Assembly (NCBI GenBank): GCA_033239525.1
Contig: BSYO01000006.1
Coordinates: forward strand, 19,554,175-19,618,174
DNA from: Nepenthes gracilis
Lineage: Eukaryota; Streptophyta; Magnoliopsida; Caryophyllales; Nepenthaceae
Reading direction: 5' to 3'
Length of the DNA stretch: 64,000 bases
Part shown: one piece after another, positions 44,560 to 56,088 of the stretch
Numbering within the stretch: position 1 is the first letter of the stretch
Layout of the letters: the number at the start of each line of letters is the position of its first letter
Notes under the pieces: generated by a model
Database searches by the model: none
Told to the model about the DNA's origin: nothing
What the model saw: the letters and a program-made list of their open reading frames with translations, nothing else
Made by a program: the position numbers and the translations under genes

Positions 44560-47500
44560 GATTCTTTAGCTCATATATTGATTGACCTTAGGGCTATGTA
44601 TTCTTTATGATCTTTAGATTTGTATGTAATTTGTGTATACCTTCCCAATTTTTGAAATATACTTTAATGGTGTCTACCCGGTAGATAAATCTTTATTTGC
44701 TAATATTGTATATTCCCAGTGTTTGATTTGGATTTGTGATTTTGAGTTATTGGTGGAATTAATTTTACTTGATATGTCAGATTTTGATATTATCTTGGGG
44801 ATGAATTGATTGACATGTTATTACCCTACAATGGATTGCTTCAATAAGTTTGTTCCGTTTTGTATCCTGTGTTATAAGTCCTTCGAATTTCAAGGAAGAG
44901 TTAGTAAGGAGATGACAAGATTAATCTTGGCTTACATGTGAGCCATTTGATGAAAGATGGGTACTGAATTTATTTGGCATATGTGATTACATTTGGGAGT
45001 CATTCTATGACCATTGAGAATATCCTGATAGTGTATAAATTTGAGGATGTCTTTTCAGAGGATTTGCCAGGATTACTTTTTAATCAAAAAATTAAGTATG
45101 CTATTAATATTGTACCAGGATCTGCATTAATTTTGAGGGCTCCTTATAGGATGACCTTATCATAGTTAAAGGAGTTGAAGTAATAGTTGTAAGACTTATT
45201 GGAAAAATATTTCATTCAATCAAAGGTCTTGTCATGGGGTGCTCCAATGTTATTTGTGAAGAAGAATGATGGGTTGATGATGTTATATGTGGACTATCGG
45301 GAGTTGAATAAGATCACGATTAAGAATAAGTATCCCTACTTAATGATAGATGATTTGTTTGATCAGTTACAAAGAGCTCATATATTCTCTAAGATTGATC
45401 CGCGCTTAAGGTATTATCAGTTGAAAATTAAGTAGGAGGATGTGTCTAAAACTGCCTTCAAGATGAGGTACGACCACTATAAATTTTTGGTGATGCATTT
45501 AGGTTAACAAATGCACTGATATCTTTTATGAATTTGATGAATTAGATTTTAAACCGTACTTGGATCAATTTGTAGAGGTCTTTATTGACAATATTTTAAT
45601 CTATTTGAGAGTTTTAAAGAGTATAAGACTCATTTGAAGACTGCATTGTAGATTTTGAGAGAAAGATAATTATTTGTTAAATTGAAAAAATGCGAGTTCT
45701 GATTGGAAGAAGTGTCATTTTTGGGATCATATTATTTCTAAAGACAACATATCTGTAGATCCGAAAAAGGTAAAAGTGATAAAGAATTGGGAGACATTGA
45801 CTAATGTTGTAGAGGTACAAGTTTTTTGAGTTTAATTGGATATTATGGGCAATTTATGAAAAATGTTTTAAGGATTGTGGTACCTTTGACTAGATTGACG
45901 CAGAAGCAGACAATTTTTATTTGGGATGATAATTGTAAGAATAGTTTCTAGGTGTTAAAGAATAGACTAACGACAACGTTGATATTGTTGATCCCTAATG
46001 GCTCGAATGGATTTGTGATGTACTGTGATACTTTTAAGAAAGGTTTGGGTTGTATTTTGATGTAGTGTGGTTGGGTAGTTGCCTATGGATTAAGGTAATT
46101 GAAAGTTCATAAACAAAATTACCCCACCCATGATTTGGAGTTAGCGGTTGTAATATTTACGTTGAAAATTTGAATGTATTATTTGTATTGAAAGAAATTT
46201 ATCGTTTATTCAGATTAAAAAAAGTTTAAAATATCTATTTTTTCAAAATGAATTAAACATACGGTAACGTAGGTGGATGGATTTATTTAAGGATTATGAT
46301 TGTGACATCTAGTATCGGTCAATAAAGACGAATGTAGTTGCTGGTACTTTGAGTCAGAAGTCTTTGAGTTTGATGGCTCATTTGATGATCAAGGAATGAG
46401 AAATATTTGATAGAATAAAGAGTAACACTATTTGGTTGCATTATCAATGGTTGAAGATGATATTATCATATTTCTAAGAGACCCATATTTGATAAAAATT
46501 GTCGGAGATTTAGGTAACGAGTCGTGGGTAGATTTTAGTGTGCGACCAATTGGATTATTCGCTTTCGGGATGAGATTTGTGTTCCGAATATTGAGGAGTT
46601 GAAGGAAGAAATTTTGAATGAAGCTCATAGATTAAGGTATACGATTCATCCTGGAGTGAATAAAATATATCAAGATATGAAGAACAATTTCTAGTGACGG
46701 AATATGAGGCGTGATATCACGGCATTTATGATAAGGTGTATCATGTGTCAACAAGTGAAAGCTGAAAATAAGAAGCCTCCTAAATTTTTGCATCCTCTAT
46801 CAATCCTCTACTGAAAATGAAAGCACATCACAATAGATTTTGTCTTAGGGTTACCTAGGATGATGAGAAATATGGATGCTATTTGAATGATTGTGGATCG
46901 ATTAACAAAATCGGTTCATTTCTTACCAGTCCGGATGATGTATTCAAGTAATAAGTTGGCTCATCTATACATCAATGAGATTGTGAAGTTACACGGTATT
47001 CCAACTTCGATAGTTTCTGATCGAGATATGAGGTTAGTGTCAAAATTTTGACAAAACTTGTATAAGGAATTAGGTATCAAGTTGAAATTCAATACGACAT
47101 TTATCCACAGACGGACGATCAATCTAAGAGTACCATCCTAATTTTGAAGGATATGCTTGAGACTATCGTTTTGAAGATGAAAGAAAATTAGGATAATTAT
47201 TTACCGCTTGCCAAATTTGTGCATAATAACAATTATTAGTCGAGTATCATGATGGCCCATTTCGAAACTTTATATGGATGGAGATGCAGGTCTCCTACCG
47301 GTTGGATAGAGATTAGTGATCACAAACTTTTGAGCCTTAATATTATTCATGACACTTTGGATAAGATCAAAATCATTTAAGATCACTTGATTGTTACGCA
47401 GAGTCATCGGAAGAGTCACGCAAATAGAAGGATATCTGATTTGAGGTTCGATGTGAGTGATCATACGTTTTTGAAGGTGTTTTCGAGGGAAAAAAAATTT

Positions 47501-47600
47501 GAGGTTTGGAGTGAAGGGCAAATTAAAGTATAGATTTATTAAGCCATTTGAGATTTTGGAGTGAGTCGGTAAGGTAACCTATAGATTGGCTTTGCTTTTG
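44560..47600 (+). pseudogene. pol remnant: protease, RT, RNase H, integrase
   Basis: Protease: VLIDLRAMYS-like near 44,575. Reverse transcriptase: [50 protein letters not shown] (45,238-45,430), then FIDNILIY at 45,581-45,604 in place of FIDDILVY, so a catalytic Asp is lost. RNase H: GFVMYCDTFKKGLGCIL near 46,010 and YPTHDLELA near 46,120. Integrase: HRLRYTIHPGVNKIYQDMK and MIRCIMCQQVKAENKKPP (46,627-46,785), DFVLGLPRMM, IVDRLTKSVHFLPV and IPTSIVSDRDMRLVSKF. Many stops. Confidence 0.85.
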
Positions 47601-47649
47601 AGCTTTATGGATTGTCACAATGTGCTTTATTTTTCTATATTGAGAAAAT

Positions 47650-47880
47650 ATGTATATGATCTTTCGGATATTATTGAGTTTGAGTCGTTACAGATTGATG
47701 ATAATTTATCTTATATTAAAGTTTCGATTTAGATTTTGGACAAAAAGGATCAAATATTGATGAACAAGATAATTCTGCCGGTTAAGTACTATAGAGAAAT
47801 CATTAAGTAGAGGGGGCATCTTGGAAGCACGAAGATGAAGTCCTAAAGAAATACCCCTATTTGTTTGAATTTTTAGGTAC
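47650..47880 (+). pseudogene. Chromodomain remnant at the pol C-terminus
   Basis: After the integrase tail, FESLQIDDNLSYIKVSI and ILDKKDQILMNKIILPVKYY (about 47,677-47,800) match the C-terminal chromodomain of plant chromoviruses, thought to direct integration through chromatin marks. Stops interrupt it. Confidence 0.7.
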
Positions 47881-47910
47881 GTAAATTTTGATATTAAAAT
47901 TTTCATAATG

Positions 47911-47919
47911 AGGGGAGAG
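47911..47919 (+). other. Polypurine tract of the chromovirus
   Basis: AGGGGAGAG lies directly before the TGTAATATTC start of the 3' LTR. Confidence 0.8.
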
Positions 47920-49886
47920 TGTAATATTCAAATTTCCTTTTTATTTATTTTGGATGTATTTGTTATTTTGGTTAATTAGATTTATTAAAATTGATTGAAT
48001 ATTATAGAATTTTAAAGAAATTCAAATTAGTTGGATGGTGCTTGAAGCGCGGATTATCGTGGGCTTGTGCCCGAGGCGTGCCCGAGCACTACATTCATGT
48101 GTCGTTTTTTGAGAGGTGGCGCTCGAGCGCCAATTTGCATATATAAGCGTTGTAGCATGCACTATTGGCCATTTTGTACGAAAGAAGGAAGAGAGGATGG
48201 AGAGTGGAGAAGGAAAATGAGAAAGGAAGAAGAGAAGTGATAATTTAGAGTATCTTTTTATCAGATCTATTTGATATAAGATTGAGATAAGTATCTTTAA
48301 ATTTTATTCTTGGTCTATTTCAATATCTAATAAGTTTTTTATATATTTTGGAGGTTTAATATTCATATATGTTATTTTTATTTAGCCAACTTATTTCCTT
48401 TGTCTATGCATAATATTTTTATTGATCGTTTGAATGTTTCATTCAAGTTATAAGTATTGAGGATTTTATTATTTTATTAATAAAATAGATAAATATTTAA
48501 GATTGTACATTTTGTGTATCAATATATTTGTATGAAAAAAATCAAAAAAAATTATATAGGTCGTGCATTAGTACTCATATATTATTGCCTAGGGAATTAT
48601 GTAACTACCTTTATTATTTGTTATTTGATATGTTATCTGTTTCTCTTCTTACGATGAGTACTCTGTTTTCGACGAAGAAATATCTATGAATTCATTTTTC
48701 GTCGGTAAGAAATGCTCCATTTGTAATTGACTCAACCCATTTATATTATAATGAGAATTATTGTAAGTAAATTAAATAAAAATTAACATATTCAAACTTC
48801 ATAATATATATATTAGACTTGAAGATTGCATTCAAAATTATAGGTGGCAAAATATAATAAGTACTTCCTTATTTATGGAAGACAGTATATATAGATAGTC
48901 CTACCTATGAGTCTAAATAGTAGATGATTGTGGCTTAATATTATTTGGAATATGTATAATCATTCTTCAAATAAGTCTCTTAGTTTTTTGTTATTTAATT
49001 TAGTACATATTTTGTATTTTTACATCGGTTTGTATTTGGAATCAATTTTGATATTTATAGGTTTGTTCACGGATGAAGTTTGGTCTATCTCATACAATTG
49101 AATATGTGATTTATCCCAAAATATATTTTGATTTATATGATTTAGTTACAAATTTTATTTCGTTCGTATGTGATTTTGCTCCAAACTCTGTTTTGTTCAA
49201 CTTATGTTTCAACATGGCCTATGACTTAGTTTGGATTATCTGATTTTGCTTCGAATCACTTCTGCTCAGTATATGGCTTGGCGGGACTATAGTTGATATA
49301 GATTATAATTTAAGTACGATGCTACCTTTAATCTTTTGATATCAGATTTTTTGAATTTATATCTTTTATGGGGTTTGAATTTGTATATGGACCCTCCATC
49401 CGAATTCAGATATTATTTTTTATTATACGATATTTATACTTGTTAAGATTTATGCTCACATTTTACTTTTTATCCTTTAAGACTAGTAGGTTTGAATACT
49501 GTTCAAGAGTTTGAACGTGATATGTTCATCGTTCGTCCATTTTGGTGAGTTCTAACTTCGTTTGATTCGAGTTTGTATTAGATATATTTTGAATATTAAG
49601 ATTGGCCGAGTATAGACCCATGTTTATATATTGAGAACAGTTTGATTTGTTGTATATTGGGTTTGTTGGTTTATCGCCTTCCTTGTGATATTTGTGGAAT
49701 AGATTGTATGTATTATTATATCCAAACGATTATCCGATGAAATCCTATGAAAATTATAGTTGTATTATTAGGTCATATTATTTATTTATTTATCACGCTT
49801 GGATTTAAATTTTATTATATTATTTTAAAATTTATAATTTTATGAAAAATAATTAATTAAACCTATTTGAGTTCGGATTCGTGGCA
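47920..49886 (+). mobile_element. 3' LTR of the chromovirus
   Basis: It starts TGTAATATTC with the canonical TG and ends ATTCGTGGCA. It is similar to the 5' LTR over its length with many substitutions and small indels, implying an old insertion. A GCGCTCGAGCGCC segment (48,119-48,131) precedes a TATATAAGCG box near 48,141. Confidence 0.87.
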
Positions 49887-51142
49887 TAATCAGTTATTAC
49901 TCATCGAGAAGCACTCGCTATCTAGTCCGGCTAAAACTATGATGGTGTATTTATTGACCAAATATGGAGTCAAGCATGATTCTCTTGATAACAATATGTA
50001 TATTTTTTTACGTGTTTTTTCTATTGATTTTTGCATTCTTTTTATTTTTAATTTTACATGGTGGGTTCCATTTTTATTTTTTTAATAATAATAATAAAGT
50101 TGTGCATTTAGTCAAATAACAATAAAAAAGTTGGTTTCAATAATTTCAAAATCAATATCAAAACTTTTAGACAACTCAACATAAAGTGTATAAGAGTTAA
50201 CATAATTAAAAAAAAAAAAAAAAATAGACATAATAAAATATGAATTGAGCGACTGGCACCCAATCAATTGAAATAGAGATTCATTCTAAGTTTATCTTTG
50301 CAACTGTAAGATAAATTTAAATGAGCCATTTTATCAAGTTATAAACTTGGTGGAGATATCAAACTATTAAACAATTCTAAAAGGCCATTGAAATGTACGT
50401 ACCACCCAAAATTCCAAACAAACTACTCATCATAAATTGCCATTTTGTTTATCATGACGGCTTTTACCCGGAAAAGAACTGTTGAATGCAAAAATATTTA
50501 AGTTGGGCTTGTTAAAATTGTAATTGTTAGGTTTTGGAGTCGTCATTATCGATTCTTAATGTTGCTAGTAGTGGTTGAATGTTAAAAAGACGAATGAGTT
50601 TATAGTTTATCGATCATCAAACAAACGATTTTAATTACTAAGAAAACCAAACGCAACCTCAAAAACAAACCCGAGCCCTCCTCGGGCAATAAATACCCGA
50701 GTATGAAAGGAACTCCAACATTAAAATCAACATCTAATTAATTAAAGATGCAATCCTCGCAAAAACGACGAAATGATCTTTGTTCGCTGCCCATAGAAGA
50801 AACGAATTCCAGCGTTGAATAGAAAGAAGACGGTCAGTTCCTCTTTTGGAATACGACTGCGAAACAATTAGTCAGATTATTGAACGATCCTTTTGTTTAC
50901 CTTTATGTCCTGCTAAAAGATAAAGAGGGAATCGAGAGAATTGAATTTCCCAATAAGCAAATCCAGGAGACAGCATCCGATTCTACACCTGCACACAATT
51001 ACCGTAGAAATCTGGACATTATTCTTTTATTATTTGTCTATATTTCCAAAAGTAGCGGGCATCGGCAACAAAAAGCCTGGAATTGAATTGGGTATTATGG
51101 TGATTTCGTTCTTAGCGATTGTGGGTCTGGAATTGACGAACG
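49887..51142. other. Intergenic DNA and upstream region of the CASP-like gene
   Basis: No gene is seen. An A-run marks about 50,210-50,224. CCCGAG and CTCGGG motifs alternate at 50,670-50,701 and could pair. The last ~300 bases probably hold the promoter and leader of the CASP-like gene; no clear TATA box was picked out. Confidence 0.4.
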
Positions 51143-53388
51143 ATGGATGAAGTTCCTGGCTCTTTGGGCACCAGCGCTAGCTTCGCTTTGAGGTTGGGTC
51201 AGACCCTTTTTTCGACTGCTTCCCTGTTCTTCATGTGCCTTGCTATTGATTTTTACAGCTACACTGCTTTCTGGTAAAAGCGCGCGCTCTCTCTCTCTCT
51301 CCCTCCCTCCCTCTCTCTTTCTCTTATTTGGGTCGATTTAGCTCTTCCGGGTCGTTTCTTTCATCTTTTGAGTTTTATGCCGATATTTTCGTTGTTATTG
51401 GACGGTCAACTGTGAAATACTGGGATTTATACGTTCTGTGTCTACTGTCGGAAGCAGAATTCTCTGTTCCATCATAGTGCGTTTTGCTCTCCTAGAAATT
51501 GATGGGAATTTGAATAAAGATTGATGACGGTATCGCAGCTATTTTTAGGAATTATACGTGCTTTCGGATGAGAATGAATTCAAAATCCAATTTCGACCAA
51601 TAATCTTTTGGATGGGCGAAAGTAGGTCGAGAGTTTGGAATGGGGTAGGTGAAAAGGTACTTATATTTAATTTGGATTGGTGTGCAATCTCGAAAAACAA
51701 GTGTTATTTGGTGATGCAGAGATTAAAATTACAGAAAAATGGAATTGAGAGCCTTATAATATCAATTTTGGTAGTTTTCAAGTGAATTTGAATTGGGGCA
51801 TAGGCACATCTGCGTATTAAATTAGAAATTTCTTATTTTTTAAAGTTGAACATTGATTTCTTTGGGTGAGTAAAGATGGGCATTGTTATTTTACTCATCA
51901 TTCTCCTTTTTCCTTGTTCCTTGGCTGTTCAACCTTTGATCTTTCAATTCAATAGCCATTTTTGCTTTTGTCTGAAATATGAAGCATAAAACTTTGATAT
52001 TGAGGCATTTATGATTGATTGTCTTCCAACAATATAAAGAAGGATGTTATGACAATGCATAATTTGCGCCAACTTGAATGAGTTTCTGGGCCGGAATATA
52101 AATAGTTAATAATTGATTGAGATTTTCTTACTATATAAGAGAAAAACCAAATCCATTCGCTGTATCTATTTCCTTCAAATCTGTAAGGGATGCATGATGG
52201 GGGATAATTGAGTTCATAAGTTTAAACTGAGTTCATATGCTTAATTTCAAGGAACGAAGGAATTAGCGTAAAATTTTGCATATAATCTTTTCATTGGTCG
52301 TTGTAAATAGACTGTCATGATCCACTAGTTCATTCCAACAACTGTTATAACTTTCGGTCATCAAAACCCGTTATTCTAAATTTGTTGTATCATCGTGATA
52401 CTTTACAAAATGGTTACGTGAAAACCATTTATTAACGTACCCGAATCCATGCTATTACTAGAACATGTGGAACGGTAATTGCTATTTTCCCTAAAAGATA
52501 CAACAACAGGCCAATTTTTCTACATCTTTATCGCCGATCTTTAATTCTGACCTAATATGGAATGGGGAATACGGTAGATCACCACCCGCTTGCAAAACTG
52601 CCTTAATGTATTAGTCAATGAACTGCTCCCTAGCCAAATTGTTGAGATGAGTGAGACTCGGATATAAAAATGGTCAATTTTTCAATTTTTGATTTTTTTC
52701 GATATTCATTTTTAGAGAAATGACTTTTAATCTTTAATTGCTAGAAAATAAATATAATAGCCTAGCTAAATCATTTAAAATTATAACTTTTAATCTTTTT
52801 TAAGAAAATATTATATGCCCCACGTCATCATCCGAAATGACTTATACAAGAAGAAGACATATGTATCCAGTTGATTTCTTTTCTTGTTCTCAACTTCGTG
52901 TCCTACTTTAACCAAGCTGATTTTGTCAGTCAGTTGGAAATACTTAGCAGCAACGTTTACGTAAATCTATCGTCGTGCTGATGATGCAGTTTCTTGGTGA
53001 CGATCATGGGTTTGGTAATTCCATGGAGTATGACATTATCACTGGTGGATGTTTACTGCGTCTTCGTAAGATGCCCATCTCGTCAACCAGGAATCATGAC
53101 CATCATCATCGTCGGAGACTGGGTAAACACTGCCTCTGCCTCTTGCTTCGATCGACATTTCTCTTAGCCTTTTGGTTTTGATTTCAGGTTTTGTCTTTCC
53201 TCTCGCTTGCTGCTGCCAGTTCAACCGCTGGTGTTGCGCAGCTCTTGCTGACCCCTGGCAGCGCTGCCTTGCTCTGCCCTCTGAAGCACTGCAATAGATA
53301 TCCCCTCTCTGCCGCAATGGCTTTCTTGTCTTGGTTTCTATTATTTGCTTCTTGTCTCTTCAACATTTGGCTGCTCCCAAAATTATGA
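51143..53388 (+). CDS. CASP-like membrane protein (CASPL5-type), three exons
   Basis: Exons 51,143-51,273, 52,990-53,122 and 53,188-53,388, with GT-AG borders and consistent phases, give 154 aa. The start MDEVPGSLGTSASFALRLGQ is the conserved N-terminus of the subgroup. Four membrane spans are visible at about residues 15-35, 44-66, 79-101 and 128-150. The Arg of span 1 (R17) and Asp of span 3 (D87, in IIIVGDW), conserved in the CASP/MARVEL fold, are present. The C-terminus FLSWFLLFASCLFNIWLLPK is typical. CASPs scaffold the Casparian strip; CASP-like proteins are more widely expressed and mostly of unknown role. The 5' leader contains a CT-rich tract just after exon 1 (51,290-51,325), inside intron 1. 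The protein looks intact. The first intron is 1.7 kb. Confidence 0.9.
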
Positions 53389-54399
53389 CTATCAAAAAAT
53401 TGCACATCCAGTTGGTATAAATAATTGAGTTAATCATACAATCAGAGATCGATATAGGAAGTGTAATTCTGAAGTTTAAAAAAACACTTTGGAGTGGATA
53501 GAAGTAGAGATATAAGATTCTGTTGTTATTACCGATTAATGGTACAATTATAATTGAGGTTCCTAAATTTCTGTCCTGATTAAGAAAATTGTGTGTATTA
53601 ACTCAGGCATCTTCATTATTTTCTTCCTATTCTATGCATTCTCATAAATTTGGGATCTTTCCCTCTTTAAAAGTGAGATTTATTCAATCTTTCTCAATCA
53701 TAACCATTTAATTAATATTAAATGGTTATAATTTAAAATATATATATTTATAGCCAATTTTTCTTTTAAAAAATAATATAAGATTAAACGATTATCGTTA
53801 AAATAAGTTGAATGTATCCCTTTTTAGAGGGATTAGCTCCCTAATTGTGCTTTCTCACAGGCTGTATCATAATATCGAATTAATCTGTGGCCTCTTTCCA
53901 GACGTTGAATCTTTGTTAGTTTATCATAATTTATCAAAATTTTAGTACAAAAATCTTAATTATATGAAAGTATGTACCCAATTTTTAACATTTATCATTT
54001 TATTATGGTGTAGAATCGATTGGGCTGCCCATTGTCAGCCTATTCGGCCCATTTAGATGGATTACATCCACGGCGGCAACAGCACTTACGATATAGAAAT
54101 ATGACAATGCAAACGATAATAAAAAAATAATAAAACAAATCAAACTTAATTACTTAATTTTGAAATGTTAAAGCTGTCAAAGTTGTGAATAGTATTAAAA
54201 GATATGAAGTTTAATTTTGGACCTTCAAGAAACGAGATGTAAAAGCCATTTAGCCTGTTTTAGTAGCATTTTAAATCCATCTAATTTTATATATACATAC
54301 CAATAAATAAAATATTAACCAACAATAATAAGTAAAATTTGATTATCAATTTAAGAGAGATGTCAATTTTCTCATTTTATCTCAAATTAGCAGATATAT
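53389..54399. other. A+T-rich DNA downstream of the CASP-like gene, no gene seen
   Basis: Beyond a likely 3' UTR the sequence is A+T-rich with no coding character. Confidence 0.5.
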
Positions 54400-54900
54400 T
54401 TGGGTTTGGTATACCCAACCTAGGAAGAGAAACTGCTCAATCGTTTCGTTTTATTCACCGATAGTTGTTATGAGCAGTTGTCTCGATGGATAAGGACGAT
54501 TACTTTGTCTATTCTATATATTCCCTTTATCCCAACAAAAATGGAGAAAAGGAAGGCCCTCGGAAAAAAAAAGGAAGAGAAGAAAGAGAGAAAAAGAGGG
54601 CGGTTTTCGGCAGGGAGGACTCTTCCTTCAGAAGGCCTCCTATGAAGTCTTCAAACTAATGAAAGATTATCCTTCCAGGACGTCGTCTATTCAAATTGTC
54701 TATTTTTCGGGCGTACCCAAACGTTCAATCTATCGATACATATATCTATACATTCTCCTTACATATTTATATTCTATTGAAAAGATATCTGATTTGAGTG
54801 TCGGGGGATATACAGTTAGAGTAATTCCTACTGTCCTCTAATATATTGTTTTCAATTGTGTTGCGCAAGATTCAGATTCGAAATTATGAAAATCAGATCC
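54400..54900 (+). mobile_element. Short solo LTR related to the Tat-type LTRs
   Basis: The block begins near TGGGTTTGGTATACCCAACC and includes a purine-rich GAGAAAGAGAGAAAAAG part. Its end carries CTGATTTGAGTGTCGGGGG (about 54,789-54,807) and then AATTGTGTTGCGCAAGATTCAG, both matching the 3' part of the Tat LTR at 32,134-33,259 in order. It is much shorter than that LTR and has no internal region beside it. Confidence 0.45.
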
Positions 54901-55201
54901 GTATCAAATCGACTTAATGTAAAGATTCAGTTCTTGACTCCTTATTTCTTAGGACAACTAGAATTAGTAAAATGCAACATATCTTATTCTAAATTTAATG
55001 AAAAAATATCTATCGGATTAAGATATCGAAGTATGTATAATATTGGATTATTTTGCCTTCGATTATTTGAATTTTTTAAATGTTTTTTATAAAATATATA
55101 ATAGGACAAAATTTTATTTTACATAAACTTGTAAATAAAAATGTTATATATTTATATAATTCATGCCGACAAGATATTTTACGAACATGTTAAAATAAAT
55201 T

Positions 55202-55492
55202 CACGTGGACACATTTACTGACTGAATCGACCAGGCCCGTGCAGCTTGCTTGTCTCACAGACTCATAGTGTGCACGTGACATGCCTTCTCTTTTGTCACA
55301 CACCGAAACAGGATTATATTTTATTAAAAATAATATATAAACAGTTTTCAATATCTATGAATAATTATAATAATTTAATATTATGAGATAAAATATATCA
55401 TATTGAAAATTTACTAAACAACCCCTGCATTGTACGTATTCCATGAAGAAGAGACAAAGGGTAAGCTAGTAAATCGGTTCCGGTATAAATAG
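55202..55492 (+). promoter_or_regulatory. Promoter of the PR-1-like gene
   Basis: CACGTG G-boxes lie at 55,202-55,207 and 55,273-55,278, and a strong TATAAATAG box at 55,484-55,492. That places transcription start near 55,515-55,520 and gives a leader of only about 25 bases before the ATG at 55,543. Confidence 0.65.
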
Positions 55493-55542
55493 ACCGCTCA
55501 GTTGAACGTCATTAGTATCTGCTGTCTGCCGTCGGTTCAGAA

Positions 55543-56088
55543 ATGGCTCATCGCCTGATATACATAGCGCTTCTAGCACTGTGCCAAGGCTCAGCCAACG
55601 GCGTGTTACAAATGACGAGCGCTGGCCCTAACAACGAGCCTACAGCAGCGGCGCAACCAAGCGCCGCCGAGGAATTCCTAGACGTGCACAACCAAGCGAG
55701 GGCTGAAGTGGGTGTGGGGCCACTAAAGTGGGGCGAGAGTCTAGCCAACGCAACGACCCGGTTGGTGAGGTACCAGGGGGTGAGAAACCGTTGCCAATTC
55801 GCAAACCTGAGCAGCGGCGGGAAGTACGGCGCGAACCAGCTTTGGGCCTCCGGGATGGTGGTGACGGCGAGGATGGCCGTCGAGGCGTGGGTGGCTGAGA
55901 AGAAGTACTACAACCACACCGACAATTCTTGTGCGGCGAATCATCGGTGCGGCGTTTACAAGCAGGTGGTGTGGAGGAAGTCGTCGGAGCTGGGCTGTGC
56001 GCAGGCCACCTGCGCCAAGGAGGGATCTTCTTTAACTATATGCTTTTACTATCCTCCCGGGAATGTAATCGGAGAGAGTCCGTACTAA
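55543..56088 (+). CDS. Secreted PR-1/STS14-like CAP protein
   Basis: A single exon of 181 aa. Residues 1-20 form a signal peptide (LIYIALLALCQGSANG), so the product is secreted. The CAP domain spans about 42-181: FLDVHNQARAEVGVGPLKW, KYGANQLWASG, CGVYKQVVWRKSSELGCA and TICFYYPPGNVIGESPY. Six cysteines (84, 130, 136, 152, 157, 167) can form the usual three disulfides; N69, N88 and N124 are possible glycosylation sites. Compared with classical PR-1, the Glu of YGEN is Ala97 and the His of GHYTQ is Val138, while His49 is kept. The same changes mark the STS14 / Arabidopsis At5g66590 branch, which is this gene's closest match from memory. Classical PR-1 proteins bind sterols and act in defence; the role of this branch is not clear. 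The GC content is higher than in the surroundings. Confidence 0.93.
   Translation: MAHRLIYIALLALCQGSANGVLQMTSAGPNNEPTAAAQPSAAEEFLDVHNQARAEVGVGPLKWGESLANATTRLVRYQGVRNRCQFANLSSGGKYGANQLWASGMVVTARMAVEAWVAEKKYYNHTDNSCAANHRCGVYKQVVWRKSSELGCAQATCAKEGSSLTICFYYPPGNVIGESPY

Larger units (their letters stand above)
41644..49886 (+). mobile_element. Full-length Ty3/gypsy chromovirus, Tekay-like, inactive
   Basis: An 8.2-kb element with two similar LTRs (41,644-43,565 and 47,920-49,886), a decayed primer binding site, gag, protease, RT, RNase H, integrase and a chromodomain at the end of pol, in the standard gypsy order. LTR length, the TRTAATAYYC start and the chromodomain point to the Tekay (Del) lineage. 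Coding parts are interrupted by many TAG, TGA and TAA codons at places where CAG, CGA, CAA or TGG are expected, so decay is dominated by C-to-T and G-to-A changes. I found no matching 5-bp target duplication. Confidence 0.88.
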
